NCBI GenBank assembly: GCA_019242435.1
Contig: JAFAVN010000048.1
Coordinates: forward strand, 1-13,132
Length of the DNA: 13,132 bases
Reading direction: 5' to 3'
Source: Verrucomicrobiota bacterium
GTDB taxonomy: Bacteria > Verrucomicrobiota > Verrucomicrobiia > Chthoniobacterales > JAFAMB01
The notes beneath the pieces are model-generated. The model had not been told where the DNA came from, made no database searches, and worked only from the letters and a program-made list of their open reading frames with translations. Positions 1-5,775 of the stretch are shown piece after piece (the stretch's first letter is position 1; every line of letters begins with the position of its first letter). A program made the position numbers and the translations under genes.

Positions 1-2
1 CA

Positions 3-302
3 TCTCGCCGGCAAAGCATCTTTCGGGTTGTTATCCCTCAATTGGTTCCCGCGGCGTTGACCGGATTCACCTTGGCTTTTGCCCGGGCTCTGGGGGAGTA
101 CGGCTCGGTCGTTTTTATCTCTGGCAATATGCCAATGAAAACCGAAATCGTCCCTTTGCTCGTCGTGGTTGAGCTGGACCAATTCCATTATACCGAAGCC
201 ACGGTTATCGCAGCGATGATGCTGGTCGTATCGTTGCTGCTTTTATTTTTGATTAACGGCCTGCAACGGTGGGGCAAGCTGCGGATTGAAGGCACTGTTT
301 GA
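3..302 (+). CDS. cysT: Sulfate/thiosulfate ABC transporter permease CysT (CysU), 3' part
   Basis: This is the C-terminal 99 residues of an inner-membrane permease; the gene enters from the left edge and its start is outside the window. Seen: the tail of the cytoplasmic EAA loop that docks on the ATPase (VVIPQLVPAAL), then the family-typical ARALGEYGSVVFISGN segment, MKTEIVPLLVVVELDQF, and a last hydrophobic helix (VIAAMMLVVSLLLLFLI). In this family CysT pairs with CysW to form the translocation channel for sulfate or thiosulfate delivered by a periplasmic binding protein. It stops three bases before the cysW start, so the genes are co-transcribed and probably translationally coupled. The identity is firm because a CysW-type permease and a CysA-type ATPase follow directly. 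Confidence 0.93.
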   Translation, partial: SRRQSIFRVVIPQLVPAALTGFTLAFARALGEYGSVVFISGNMPMKTEIVPLLVVVELDQFHYTEATVIAAMMLVVSLLLLFLINGLQRWGKLRIEGTV

Positions 303-305
303 AAT

Positions 306-1151
306 ATGGAACGCATTATTCCAGTCAGTCACCCCACGATTCGGGATCCATGGCCAATTCGGGCCGTTTTGGTGGGCGTTGCCATCGCTTTCTCTGTCCT
401 CTTCCTGCTGGTCCCGCTTTTTGCCGTCTTTTATGAAGCTTTCCAAAAGGGCGTTTTTGCCTACCTGTCAGCGATACAGAAGCCGGCAGCTCAATCTGCT
501 ATTCAGCTAACCTTGTTAGTAGCCTCTATCGCTGTACCGGCGAACTTGATCTTTGGCCTGGCGGCGGCCTGGGCGATCGCTAAATTCCAATTTCCCGGCA
601 AAAGTCTACTGATTTCTTTGATCGATCTGCCGTTTGCGGTTTCGCCGGTTACCTCCGGCTTAGTTTTTGTTCTACTCTTTGGTGCTCGCGGCTGGTTTGG
701 ACCATTGTTAAGCGCCTGGAATATCAAGATCATTTTTGCGGTACCGGGAATCGTCTTGGCCACGGTTTTTGTCACGTTCCCGTTTGTGGCCCGGGAACTA
801 ATTCCGCTGCTCCAATCCCAGGGTAGCGACGAAGAACAGGCTGCGCTTTCGTTAGGAGCCAATGGCTGGAGCACATTCTGGCGAATCACCGTTCCGAAAG
901 CACGTTGGGGAATTCTTTACGGTGTGATTCTTTGCAATGCTCGAGCGATGGGCGAATTCGGGGCTGTGTCTGTCGTTTCGGGCCATATTCGAGGTTTAAC
1001 CAACACTATCCCTCTACATGTCGAGGTGTTGTATAATGATTATGATTATGTCGGTGCGTTTGCCGTGGCCTCGCTGCTTACCTTACTGGCCCTGGTTACT
1101 TTGGTAATCAAAGGCCTGCTCACCTGGCGCATGCAGGAACGAGCGTTCTGA
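306..1151 (+). CDS. cysW: Sulfate/thiosulfate ABC transporter permease CysW
   Basis: Complete 281-residue inner-membrane permease, the usual length for CysW. Seen: an N-terminal cytoplasmic segment, a first membrane helix around residues 20-42, several further hydrophobic helices, and a clear EAA docking loop near residues 178-205 (EEQAALSLGANGWSTFWRI) followed by the CysW-typical NARAMGEFGAVSVVSGHIRG and TIPLHVEVLYNDYD. The ATG at 306 lies just after the cysT stop; no strong ribosome site is visible at proper spacing (a GAAGG lies about 13 bases away), so coupling to cysT is likely. The cysA reading frame begins immediately after its stop. Known role: the second half of the membrane channel of the CysTWA sulfate importer. 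Whether sulfate, thiosulfate or a related oxyanion is preferred cannot be read from the permease alone. Confidence 0.95.
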   Translation: MERIIPVSHPTIRDPWPIRAVLVGVAIAFSVLFLLVPLFAVFYEAFQKGVFAYLSAIQKPAAQSAIQLTLLVASIAVPANLIFGLAAAWAIAKFQFPGKSLLISLIDLPFAVSPVTSGLVFVLLFGARGWFGPLLSAWNIKIIFAVPGIVLATVFVTFPFVARELIPLLQSQGSDEEQAALSLGANGWSTFWRITVPKARWGILYGVILCNARAMGEFGAVSVVSGHIRGLTNTIPLHVEVLYNDYDYVGAFAVASLLTLLALVTLVIKGLLTWRMQERAF

Positions 1152-1170
1152 TTTGGAAAGGACCGGCTTC

Positions 1171-1914
1171 ATGCGGATCGAAGCTCAACAACTGGCTCGA
1201 CGATTCGGCGCCTTCGTGGCGCTTGACGGGGTTTCTCTTTCAGTCGGTGAAGGTGAGTTAGTAGCGTTACTCGGTCCTTCGGGCTCGGGCAAAACCACTC
1301 TTTTACGGCTGGTAGCCGGACTCGATTTTCCCGATTCTGGTCAGATTTTATTCGATGGCGCCGATGCCACCGCCGTGCCGATCCAGAAACGCCAAGTCGG
1401 TTTTGTTTTCCAGAACTATGCCCTGTTCCGTCACATGAGCGTTGGCCAGAACGTAGCCTTCGGCCTCGAGGTGAATCGCAAGAAATTCCAAATGACCGGC
1501 CGACAAATCCGGGAACGGGTGAGCGAGCTATTACGCCTCGTTCAACTGCCAGGCTTCGAAAATCGCAGGCCGCATCAACTTTCCGGCGGCCAACGGCAAC
1601 GGGTAGCACTAGCTCGCGCACTTGCTATCGAACCTCGGATTCTTTTGCTCGACGAACCGTTCGGCGCTTTGGACGCCAAGGTTCGCAAGGAGCTGCGCGC
1701 TTGGGTTCGGGGTCTACAGCAAAAACTAAAAATCACAACCATCTTCGTGACCCACGACCAGGAAGAAGCCCTCGAGCTTTCCGATCGGGTTGTGGTGATG
1801 AACCACGCCAGAATCGAGCAAATCGGTACCCCTGCCGAAGTCTACGATTATCCTGCTACCCCGTTTGTGTGGGAATTCCTGCGCGGAACAACCTCGCGCG
1901 AGCTGGCAACGTGA
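1171..1914 (+). CDS. cysA: Sulfate/thiosulfate ABC transporter ATPase CysA, short form without C-terminal regulatory domain
   Basis: Cytoplasmic ATPase that powers CysT/CysW, 247 residues from the ATG at 1171. An in-frame TTG at 1153 would add six residues, but a GGAAAGGA ribosome site at 1155-1162 is well spaced for the ATG, so I chose that. Seen: Walker A GPSGSGKTT (residues 35-43), Q-loop FQNYALF, signature LSGGQ (137-141), Walker B ILLLDEP (157-163), H-loop His195, and the IEQIGTPAEVYDYPATPFV end of the nucleotide-binding domain. Typical CysA proteins are about 340-365 residues with a further TOBE-type regulatory domain. Here the frame stops about ten residues after the ATPase core, and I see no continuation of that domain in any frame downstream. 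The protein should still be a working ATPase, but probably lacks the regulatory tail. Confidence 0.92.
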   Translation: MRIEAQQLARRFGAFVALDGVSLSVGEGELVALLGPSGSGKTTLLRLVAGLDFPDSGQILFDGADATAVPIQKRQVGFVFQNYALFRHMSVGQNVAFGLEVNRKKFQMTGRQIRERVSELLRLVQLPGFENRRPHQLSGGQRQRVALARALAIEPRILLLDEPFGALDAKVRKELRAWVRGLQQKLKITTIFVTHDQEEALELSDRVVVMNHARIEQIGTPAEVYDYPATPFVWEFLRGTTSRELAT

Positions 1915-2030
1915 AGCCATGGATCCGTCCTGTTAGGTGGACGGTAGAACGACCAGTGACGAGCTGAAAACTGATAATGCTTTTGACAGAGGTAAGCCGT
2001 TCTCTGATAGCCGCCGATCACACCGTACCC

Positions 2031-2103
2031 TCCCGGACGGATTCCGATGGCTGCTTTTTCCAGGCATTTCATGCCTGGCTACGATTACTCAGTCCCTCCG
2101 GGA
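2031..2103. repeat. REP-like palindromic element (outer imperfect stem plus inner perfect hairpin)
   Basis: The outer arms are TCCCGGACGGA (2031-2041) and TCCCTCCGGGA (2093-2103), which pair at 10 of 11 positions. The inner arms are CCAGGCAT (2060-2067) and ATGCCTGG (2071-2078), a perfect 8-bp stem with a 3-base TTC loop. Read on the minus strand the element gives the peptide-like string VPEGLSNRSQA followed by a stop. From memory this resembles dispersed palindromic repeats (GTCCCGGAGGGAC ... GCCxGGCxT ... ) that are abundant in some genomes and linked there to REP-associated transposases; that link is inference, since only one copy is visible here. It sits between two converging genes, a usual place for such elements. 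Confidence 0.6.
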
Positions 2104-2170
2104 CAAGGGTCAACTGCGTGATCCACGCTGATCTCAGAGAATCAAAAGAGCATCTTACAAGTACGGGCAT
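2069..2170 (-). CDS. Possible small ORF (33 codons) with strong ribosome-binding site
   Basis: On the minus strand, AGGAGGTGA (2181-2189 on plus as TCACCTCCT) is complementary to the canonical 16S 3' tail and lies 7 bases before a GTG (2173-2171) and 10 before an ATG (2170-2168). The frame runs 33 codons from the ATG (MPVLVRCSFDSLRSAW...) and stops inside the REP-like palindrome, which supplies its last residues. It lies downstream of, and in the same direction as, the amino-acid ABC ATPase gene. No domain is recognised and the composition does not look strongly protein-like. It could be a chance anti-SD match or the remnant start of a gene destroyed by repeat insertion. Confidence 0.2.
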   Translation of the reverse strand: MPVLVRCSFDSLRSAWITQLTLVPEGLSNRSQA

Positions 2171-2266
2171 CACGATTTAATCACCTCCTGAGATCCTCGA
2201 TGCGAGATCCTGACTCTTTTAGGTTACCAAGCCCATCGCACCGAAGTTACCGGCTCAGAAGATGTT

Positions 2267-2998
2267 TTAGTACTTGAGAATCCTCGACAAAAACTGCCGA
2301 GTTACTTCAGTTTGCGAATTATCGAACACTTGTGATGGCGGGCCGCACTCCAAAATTCGCCCGTGGCTTAACACCGCGACTTGATCAGCCACCCGGCGGG
2401 CAAAACCCATTTGGTGTGTAACCAACAGAAAGTCACGCCCTTCTTCTCGGAGTTCTTCGATTAAATCCAATACTTCCCCTGTCATCTCCGGATCTAAAGC
2501 AGAGGTAGGCTCGTCAAACAGCAACAATTTCGGTTTGATAGCGATTGCCCGGGCAATCGCTACTCTTTGGCGTTGTCCGCCGGACAAAAGAGCCGGCTGT
2601 TTGTGAGCGTGTTCAATCAGTTGAAACCGCTTTAAGATATCTTCCGCGATCTGCCGAGCGTCGCTTGGCGAGTATCGGTGCACCTTTTCTAGCGGCAACG
2701 TTACATTCGCAAATGCTGTCAGATGCGGAAAAAGATTGAAGCTTTGAAAAACCGTCCCAACGCTGCGTCGATGTTCTCGGAGCATTTTTTCCTGGAACAC
2801 GATCTCCTTATCATTTAACCAGACTTCGCCCCGGTCAGGGCGTTCCAGGCCGGCGATCACCCGCAGCAATGTCGATTTCCCCCCGCCCGACGGTCCGATT
2901 AACGCCAGGGTATGAACACGCTCCAGGGATAGCGAAATTTCGCGCAGCACGGCTTGCGAACCGTAGCTTTTGCTTAGGTAGCGAATTTCAAGTTTCAT
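2267..2998 (-). CDS. Polar amino-acid ABC transporter ATPase (GlnQ/HisP type)
   Basis: Cytoplasmic ATPase of a type-I ABC importer, 243 residues, normal length for the GlnQ/HisP group. Seen: Walker A GPSGGGKST (residues 35-43), Q-loop VFQSFNLFPHLT, signature LSGGQ (138-142), Walker B LLLFDEP (158-164), the group-typical PTSALDPEM, and H-loop in VTHQMGFARRVADQV. The FNLFPHLTAFANVTLPL stretch and the absence of a C-terminal extra domain favour amino-acid import over sugar or metal import. The likely partner is the HisM/GlnP-type permease at 5776-6657 on the same strand, but about 2.8 kb of other genes lie between them. The start ATG has no clear ribosome site; a perfect 7-bp inverted repeat lies 12-29 bases upstream and may be an operator. 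The exact amino acid cannot be inferred. Confidence 0.93.
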   Translation of the reverse strand: MKLEIRYLSKSYGSQAVLREISLSLERVHTLALIGPSGGGKSTLLRVIAGLERPDRGEVWLNDKEIVFQEKMLREHRRSVGTVFQSFNLFPHLTAFANVTLPLEKVHRYSPSDARQIAEDILKRFQLIEHAHKQPALLSGGQRQRVAIARAIAIKPKLLLFDEPTSALDPEMTGEVLDLIEELREEGRDFLLVTHQMGFARRVADQVAVLSHGRILECGPPSQVFDNSQTEVTRQFLSRILKY

Positions 2999-3009
2999 AC
3001 TATGCCGTT

Positions 3010-3027
3010 CTGATCAATCATGATCAG
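3010..3027. promoter_or_regulatory. Operator-like inverted repeat upstream of the amino-acid ABC ATPase gene
   Basis: CTGATCA-ATCA-TGATCAG is a perfect 7-bp inverted repeat with a 4-base spacer, 12-29 bases upstream of the ATPase start at 2998. A second, smaller inverted pair, AGAGT-AG-ACTCT (3031-3042), follows directly. The size and position suit a dimeric repressor site or a leader hairpin. No regulator gene is adjacent except the small winged-helix protein at 5263-5700, and a link between them would be speculation. Confidence 0.4.
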
Positions 3028-3184
3028 TCTAGAGTAGACTCTGTTGAGATCGGCTCCAGTACTTGAGTCACGGGCGATTCTGTGCAAAAAAATACGGATT
3101 AAATCGGCTGATTCTAATTGCTCTGTTACGCCTGCCTATCAGACGAACCAACACTCACAGCGCAACAACAACGGAGGCTACGCT

Positions 3185-3452
3185 ATGACAACCCTGTCAA
3201 GAATATTAAAATCAGCAAAGCCTTATAACGACGGGCTGAATTACCGCACTTTATTTGATCATTACAGCATAAGTAGCCATTGGCCACCATACCGGGGTCG
3301 GGGGACTCTATTGCTTTTATGATGGGGATGGGCAGCCTACTTATATAGGCAAAAGTGTAAATCTCCGTGACCATATCGGGGAACACGTGAGTGGCGGAAG
3401 CGGGATTAATGTCTGGTTTTGCCTGAAGCACAAATCAACTCTGGATCTGTGA
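3185..3452 (+). pseudogene. GIY-YIG nuclease family protein, frameshifted and probably truncated
   Basis: The ATG at 3185 has a strong ribosome site, GGAGG at 3173-3177, with 7-base spacing, so this was once a translated gene. The first frame runs MTTLSRILKSAKPYNDG... and hits a stop at 3320-3322. The frame one base on, open from 3274 to a stop at 3450-3452, encodes the start of a GIY-YIG domain: TGVGGLYCFYD, then PTYIGKSVNLRDHIGEH. The GLY and YIG motif strands and the NLR arginine are present. The two frames join if one base is removed between about 3274 and 3312, where there are G runs (4 and 5 bases). The domain's later conserved Glu and Asn region is missing, as the frame stops only about 25 residues after the arginine. 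Best read as a decayed small nuclease; a sequencing or assembly indel is the main alternative. Confidence 0.7.
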
Positions 3453-3493
3453 CAGGATGGCGGGATGAAGAGAGGCCGGGTGTTAGCGAACCG

Positions 3494-4402
3494 CTACCGC
3501 CAAAACGACGGATCGAAATCGTCGTTTGTCTCCTGTTCACTTTCCTCGTGAGTGTGCAGCCTCGTGCTCAACACCTGGGGCGTCATCAGCGGCGATCCAG
3601 CTTTGGCCATGGTCATGAGTTGCCGATCATCGGCGTTTATGTTGGCCGGATTACCTCCACTCGGAAAGACGTGAGGGGCCGCGTTATCGATGACGGTGCG
3701 GGTCGCTCCGTTGCCCGAGTAACTGATCTGGTGCCGGTATTGGATTACGTAGACCGACGAGCTGATGGCCTCGAAGTCGCCTGTCGCCTTATCTCGGAAA
3801 CAGAAGATCGGCCGGAACACCCGCTTAGTGGAGATGAAGCGTAGAAAACGCGTCACGCTCGCAGCGTTCGTGATGGTGTGCGGGAAAAAATACAGGGGGT
3901 GGTCGCTGAACCCCGCGCTGACCTTCAAGCCAGCAGGTTTGCCGGCCCGCGATGGAGCTCTCTCAACCTTAAAACGCTTTGAGGCAATCCGAGTCCAAGG
4001 CTGGATCGAAGTTTCCGTATCGACTTCAAACGTGGCAGGCATGCCGATGTGGACGGCTGTAGTGCCATTGCTCTTACGCTGGCCCCAGTAATCAAGATGA
4101 ATATCGAAGGACTGAATCCCTTGCACGAATCCGAACTCGAAGCCGGCTTTCAGTTGGGCTTCGTTGAGTGGTCTGTTATCTTTGCCCACCACTACGGACG
4201 AGGCGAAGAACAGGATAGCGTCCGGGACGAGGCCGCTGTTGAACAGCGGCGTGCGGGCTGCCAGGGCAGTCTCGATCGCCACCATGTTCGGGAGTGTAAC
4301 CATCGACGTTACAAACAGGCGATTGCCGAAATCCAGCCCGACTGTCGCGGGTGCCGGCAGATCGACATGGAACTCATGGGCATCGTCGTCGAAGTTCAAC
4401 AT
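3494..4402 (-). CDS. Hypothetical protein, 302 residues, not recognised
   Basis: I do not recognise this family. Seen: a 302-residue protein starting at the ATG at 4402, with no signal peptide and no clear membrane helix. The first half alternates hydrophobic residues in a way that suggests beta strands (VGLDFGNRLFVTSMVTL, AILFFASSVVVG). A glycine/aromatic stretch, KAGFEFGFVQGIQ followed by DIHLDYWGQ, is the most motif-like part. The centre is Arg/Phe-rich (TRFLRFISTKRVFRPIFCF), and the tail is acidic and polar (HEESEQETNDDFDPSFW). It follows the peptidoglycan-binding-domain gene on the same strand with a 49-base gap, so the two are probably an operon. The ribosome site is weak. The upstream frame reads about 17 more codons before a stop but holds no alternative start. 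No catalytic motif is visible, so no function is proposed. Confidence 0.7.
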   Translation of the reverse strand: MLNFDDDAHEFHVDLPAPATVGLDFGNRLFVTSMVTLPNMVAIETALAARTPLFNSGLVPDAILFFASSVVVGKDNRPLNEAQLKAGFEFGFVQGIQSFDIHLDYWGQRKSNGTTAVHIGMPATFEVDTETSIQPWTRIASKRFKVERAPSRAGKPAGLKVSAGFSDHPLYFFPHTITNAASVTRFLRFISTKRVFRPIFCFRDKATGDFEAISSSVYVIQYRHQISYSGNGATRTVIDNAAPHVFPSGGNPANINADDRQLMTMAKAGSPLMTPQVLSTRLHTHEESEQETNDDFDPSFWR

Positions 4403-4451
4403 GGTGTCGGTCTTTGCAAGTGGAAGCGGAGGCGACGATTCTTGGTTCGGG

Positions 4452-4826
4452 TCAGACTAGCCGACCGGAGATCGGGCGTAGGGCGCCGGCGAAGAACTCG
4501 TCAGAGCTCTCCGCCTCAAATTTCAGCAACTCGTCGTCGAGGCTGCGGATAGTCAACTTGCCGACGATGTCGTCGGCCTGCGTCTGATAAGCCCGATTGA
4601 CGATGTTGCGCTTCTTCTTGTACGCCAGCACGGCGCCGGCGGTGGTCTTGCCGTAAACCCTCTCTGCCAACTCGGTATCATCGATCGGCGCGTTCTCGAT
4701 ACGAATGAGAGCCTGTTGGATGCGTCCCACGAAGTCGCCGCGGTCGCCGAGTTTAACGTGCGACGGGTCATTGACCTCACAAGCATTTAATCGCGGGTCC
4801 GGCGAGAGGAGTTTTGACTTCAACAT
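4452..4826 (-). CDS. Peptidoglycan-binding-domain-like protein (PG_binding_1 fold)
   Basis: 124-residue protein. Seen: residues about 22-105 follow the pattern of the three-helix peptidoglycan-binding domain, with HVKLGDRGDFVGRIQQALI (helix 1 after the L-G-x-x-G-x-x-V signature), YGKTTAGAVLAYKKKRNI (the usual 'YGxxTxxAVxxFQ' helix) and DDIVGKLTIRSLDDELL (the 'G-x-x-T-x-x-L-D' end). The first 20 residues contain no signal peptide, so it is not obviously exported by Sec. The domain normally binds cell-wall peptide stems next to a hydrolase; no hydrolase domain is attached here. It is the first gene of a probable pair with the unknown 302-residue protein. The start ATG has an AT-rich upstream region without a clear ribosome site. 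The domain call is good; the biological role is open. Confidence 0.72.
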   Translation of the reverse strand: MLKSKLLSPDPRLNACEVNDPSHVKLGDRGDFVGRIQQALIRIENAPIDDTELAERVYGKTTAGAVLAYKKKRNIVNRAYQTQADDIVGKLTIRSLDDELLKFEAESSDEFFAGALRPISGRLV

Positions 4827-5262
4827 AACTATTTTTAAAACTACTCTTTCGGATCAGTTTGAGCAAGAAACACCGACCCGAGCAGGTTCCTGATTTTCAT
4901 CTAGAAGCCGCATTTGTGGCGCGCGGTAAAAACCTCACGCGGAGTTTTGGTTTGCGGAAGAAATTCAGGTAGATGGTCAATGCCACCGAGGACAAACTAT
5001 CAAAATGCCGATAATAGCAATCCAGCGGGTCGTCGTATCGTCGCCATGTGTAGCCAACGGCCGAAAGTTGGTCGAACACCATGGTTTCATAGTTCAGGAA
5101 ATGACTGGGTGGCTCGAACTTGCGCGGCCGTAAAGCGACCCCGCTGGAAGGTTTCTACCGGTCGAAACTTGGATCTGGGTCCGCCGCGATCCAACCGAGC
5201 TTACGAACAGTTAACTCAATCGGAAATTCGATTCGTTCAGGGATGTTGGCTTTTTTTCGTGA
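4827..5262. other. 436-base stretch without a confident gene
   Basis: No RNA gene or clear coding region was recognised. On the minus strand an open frame from about 5170 down to 4897 (about 85 codons, ATG at 5082) reads ...FEPPSHFLNYETM then GYTWRRYDDPLDCYYRHFD and ends FLPRATNAASR. Its aromatic and charged composition looks more protein-like than random. There is only a faint resemblance to C-terminal parts of DDE transposases, not enough to name it. The stretch separates the peptidoglycan-binding gene from the winged-helix gene and may be a decayed mobile-element or gene remnant. Confidence 0.35.
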
Positions 5263-5700
5263 TTATGCCTGCTCCTCGGTAGATTCCTCGGGGAACCGTT
5301 TTTCTAGGCGTGTGATCAGCACCGTGAGGCCTTCCAGGGCCGACGCTAATTCACTGCTGTGTCCGCGAAGCTCATCGATTTGCTTGTAAACAAATTCTTT
5401 TAATTCGTGGTTTCTCAGCGAGTTTAGATGTTCACCTGAGGAGGCGCCCGACTGAGATTCTTTCTGAATCTGTTGCTCGCCAGCAATAGTAATCTTACCA
5501 AGACCTCGGATTTTCCCTAGACTGTTAAAAAGCCGGCCCTCGACTAACCCGGCAGACTCTAAAACCTGCCAGACGTGGGTAAACTCTGCCAGATCTCCGC
5601 TCCCACACTCTGCCCAGACGGTGTTCAAGTTTACCCTTGGGTCAGGCTGGTCCTTCGCCTTAGCCAATTCTCTGAGGAGATTTCGTTCCAGAATTTCCAT
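5263..5700 (-). CDS. Small protein with winged-helix-like N-terminus and coiled-coil C-terminus
   Basis: 145 residues, start ATG at 5700 with GAGG six bases upstream, a good ribosome site. Seen: residues 1-80 have a winged-helix pattern: helix LERNLLRELAKAK, a middle helix around NLNTVWAEC, a recognition-like helix EFTHVWQVLESAGLVEG, and a beta wing ending GKITIAGEQQIQ (the 'ITxxGxxxL' end common in small winged-helix proteins). After a Ser/Gly linker, residues about 93-137 are a charged helix with heptad-like leucines, likely a coiled coil for dimerisation. The family is not recognised by name. It follows the amino-acid permease by 75 bases on the same strand and is probably in its transcript. 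A DNA-binding regulator is possible, but this rests only on the fold pattern. Confidence 0.72.
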   Translation of the reverse strand: MEILERNLLRELAKAKDQPDPRVNLNTVWAECGSGDLAEFTHVWQVLESAGLVEGRLFNSLGKIRGLGKITIAGEQQIQKESQSGASSGEHLNSLRNHELKEFVYKQIDELRGHSSELASALEGLTVLITRLEKRFPEESTEEQA

Positions 5701-5775
5701 AGAAAACCTCGATTGAACCAGAATTCCCGTTCCCTATCAATATGCGCCTACGAAGAGGAGAAGATGGTTTTGTCA

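Larger units (their letters stand above)
1915..2266. other. 352-base spacer between convergent cysA and amino-acid ABC ATPase genes
   Basis: No convincing large gene is visible. The stretch holds a REP-like double palindrome at 2031-2103, a possible 33-codon minus-strand ORF behind a strong Shine-Dalgarno (2069-2170), and a direct repeat GAGATCCT separated by six bases near 2190-2213. AAAAGAG near 2146 and CTCTTTT near 2214 form a distant inverted pair. No hairpin with a T-tract that would serve as a standard intrinsic terminator is obvious for either convergent gene; the palindromic element may do that job. Confidence 0.6.

Noticed and set aside
1153..1170. TTG at 1153 as start of cysA
   Set aside because: The GGAAAGGA ribosome site lies inside this extension and is well placed for the ATG at 1171, and family proteins start near that point.
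2176..2195. Possible 16S rRNA 3' end (plus-strand ATCACCTCCT)
   Set aside because: Only the anti-Shine-Dalgarno-like decamer matches. The preceding bases do not resemble the conserved end of 16S rRNA, and no rRNA sequence lies upstream.
3419..3844. Plus-strand open frames opposite the 302-residue gene (also 4049-4552)
   Set aside because: Arg- and Gly-rich compositions typical of antisense frames; the minus-strand genes have a peptidoglycan-binding domain and coherent hydrophobic patterning.
4905..4990. Degenerate tRNA 3' end (minus-strand GTGAGGTTTTTACCGCGCGCCA-like string)
   Set aside because: The T-arm stem and loop do not pair properly and no other tRNA arms are present.
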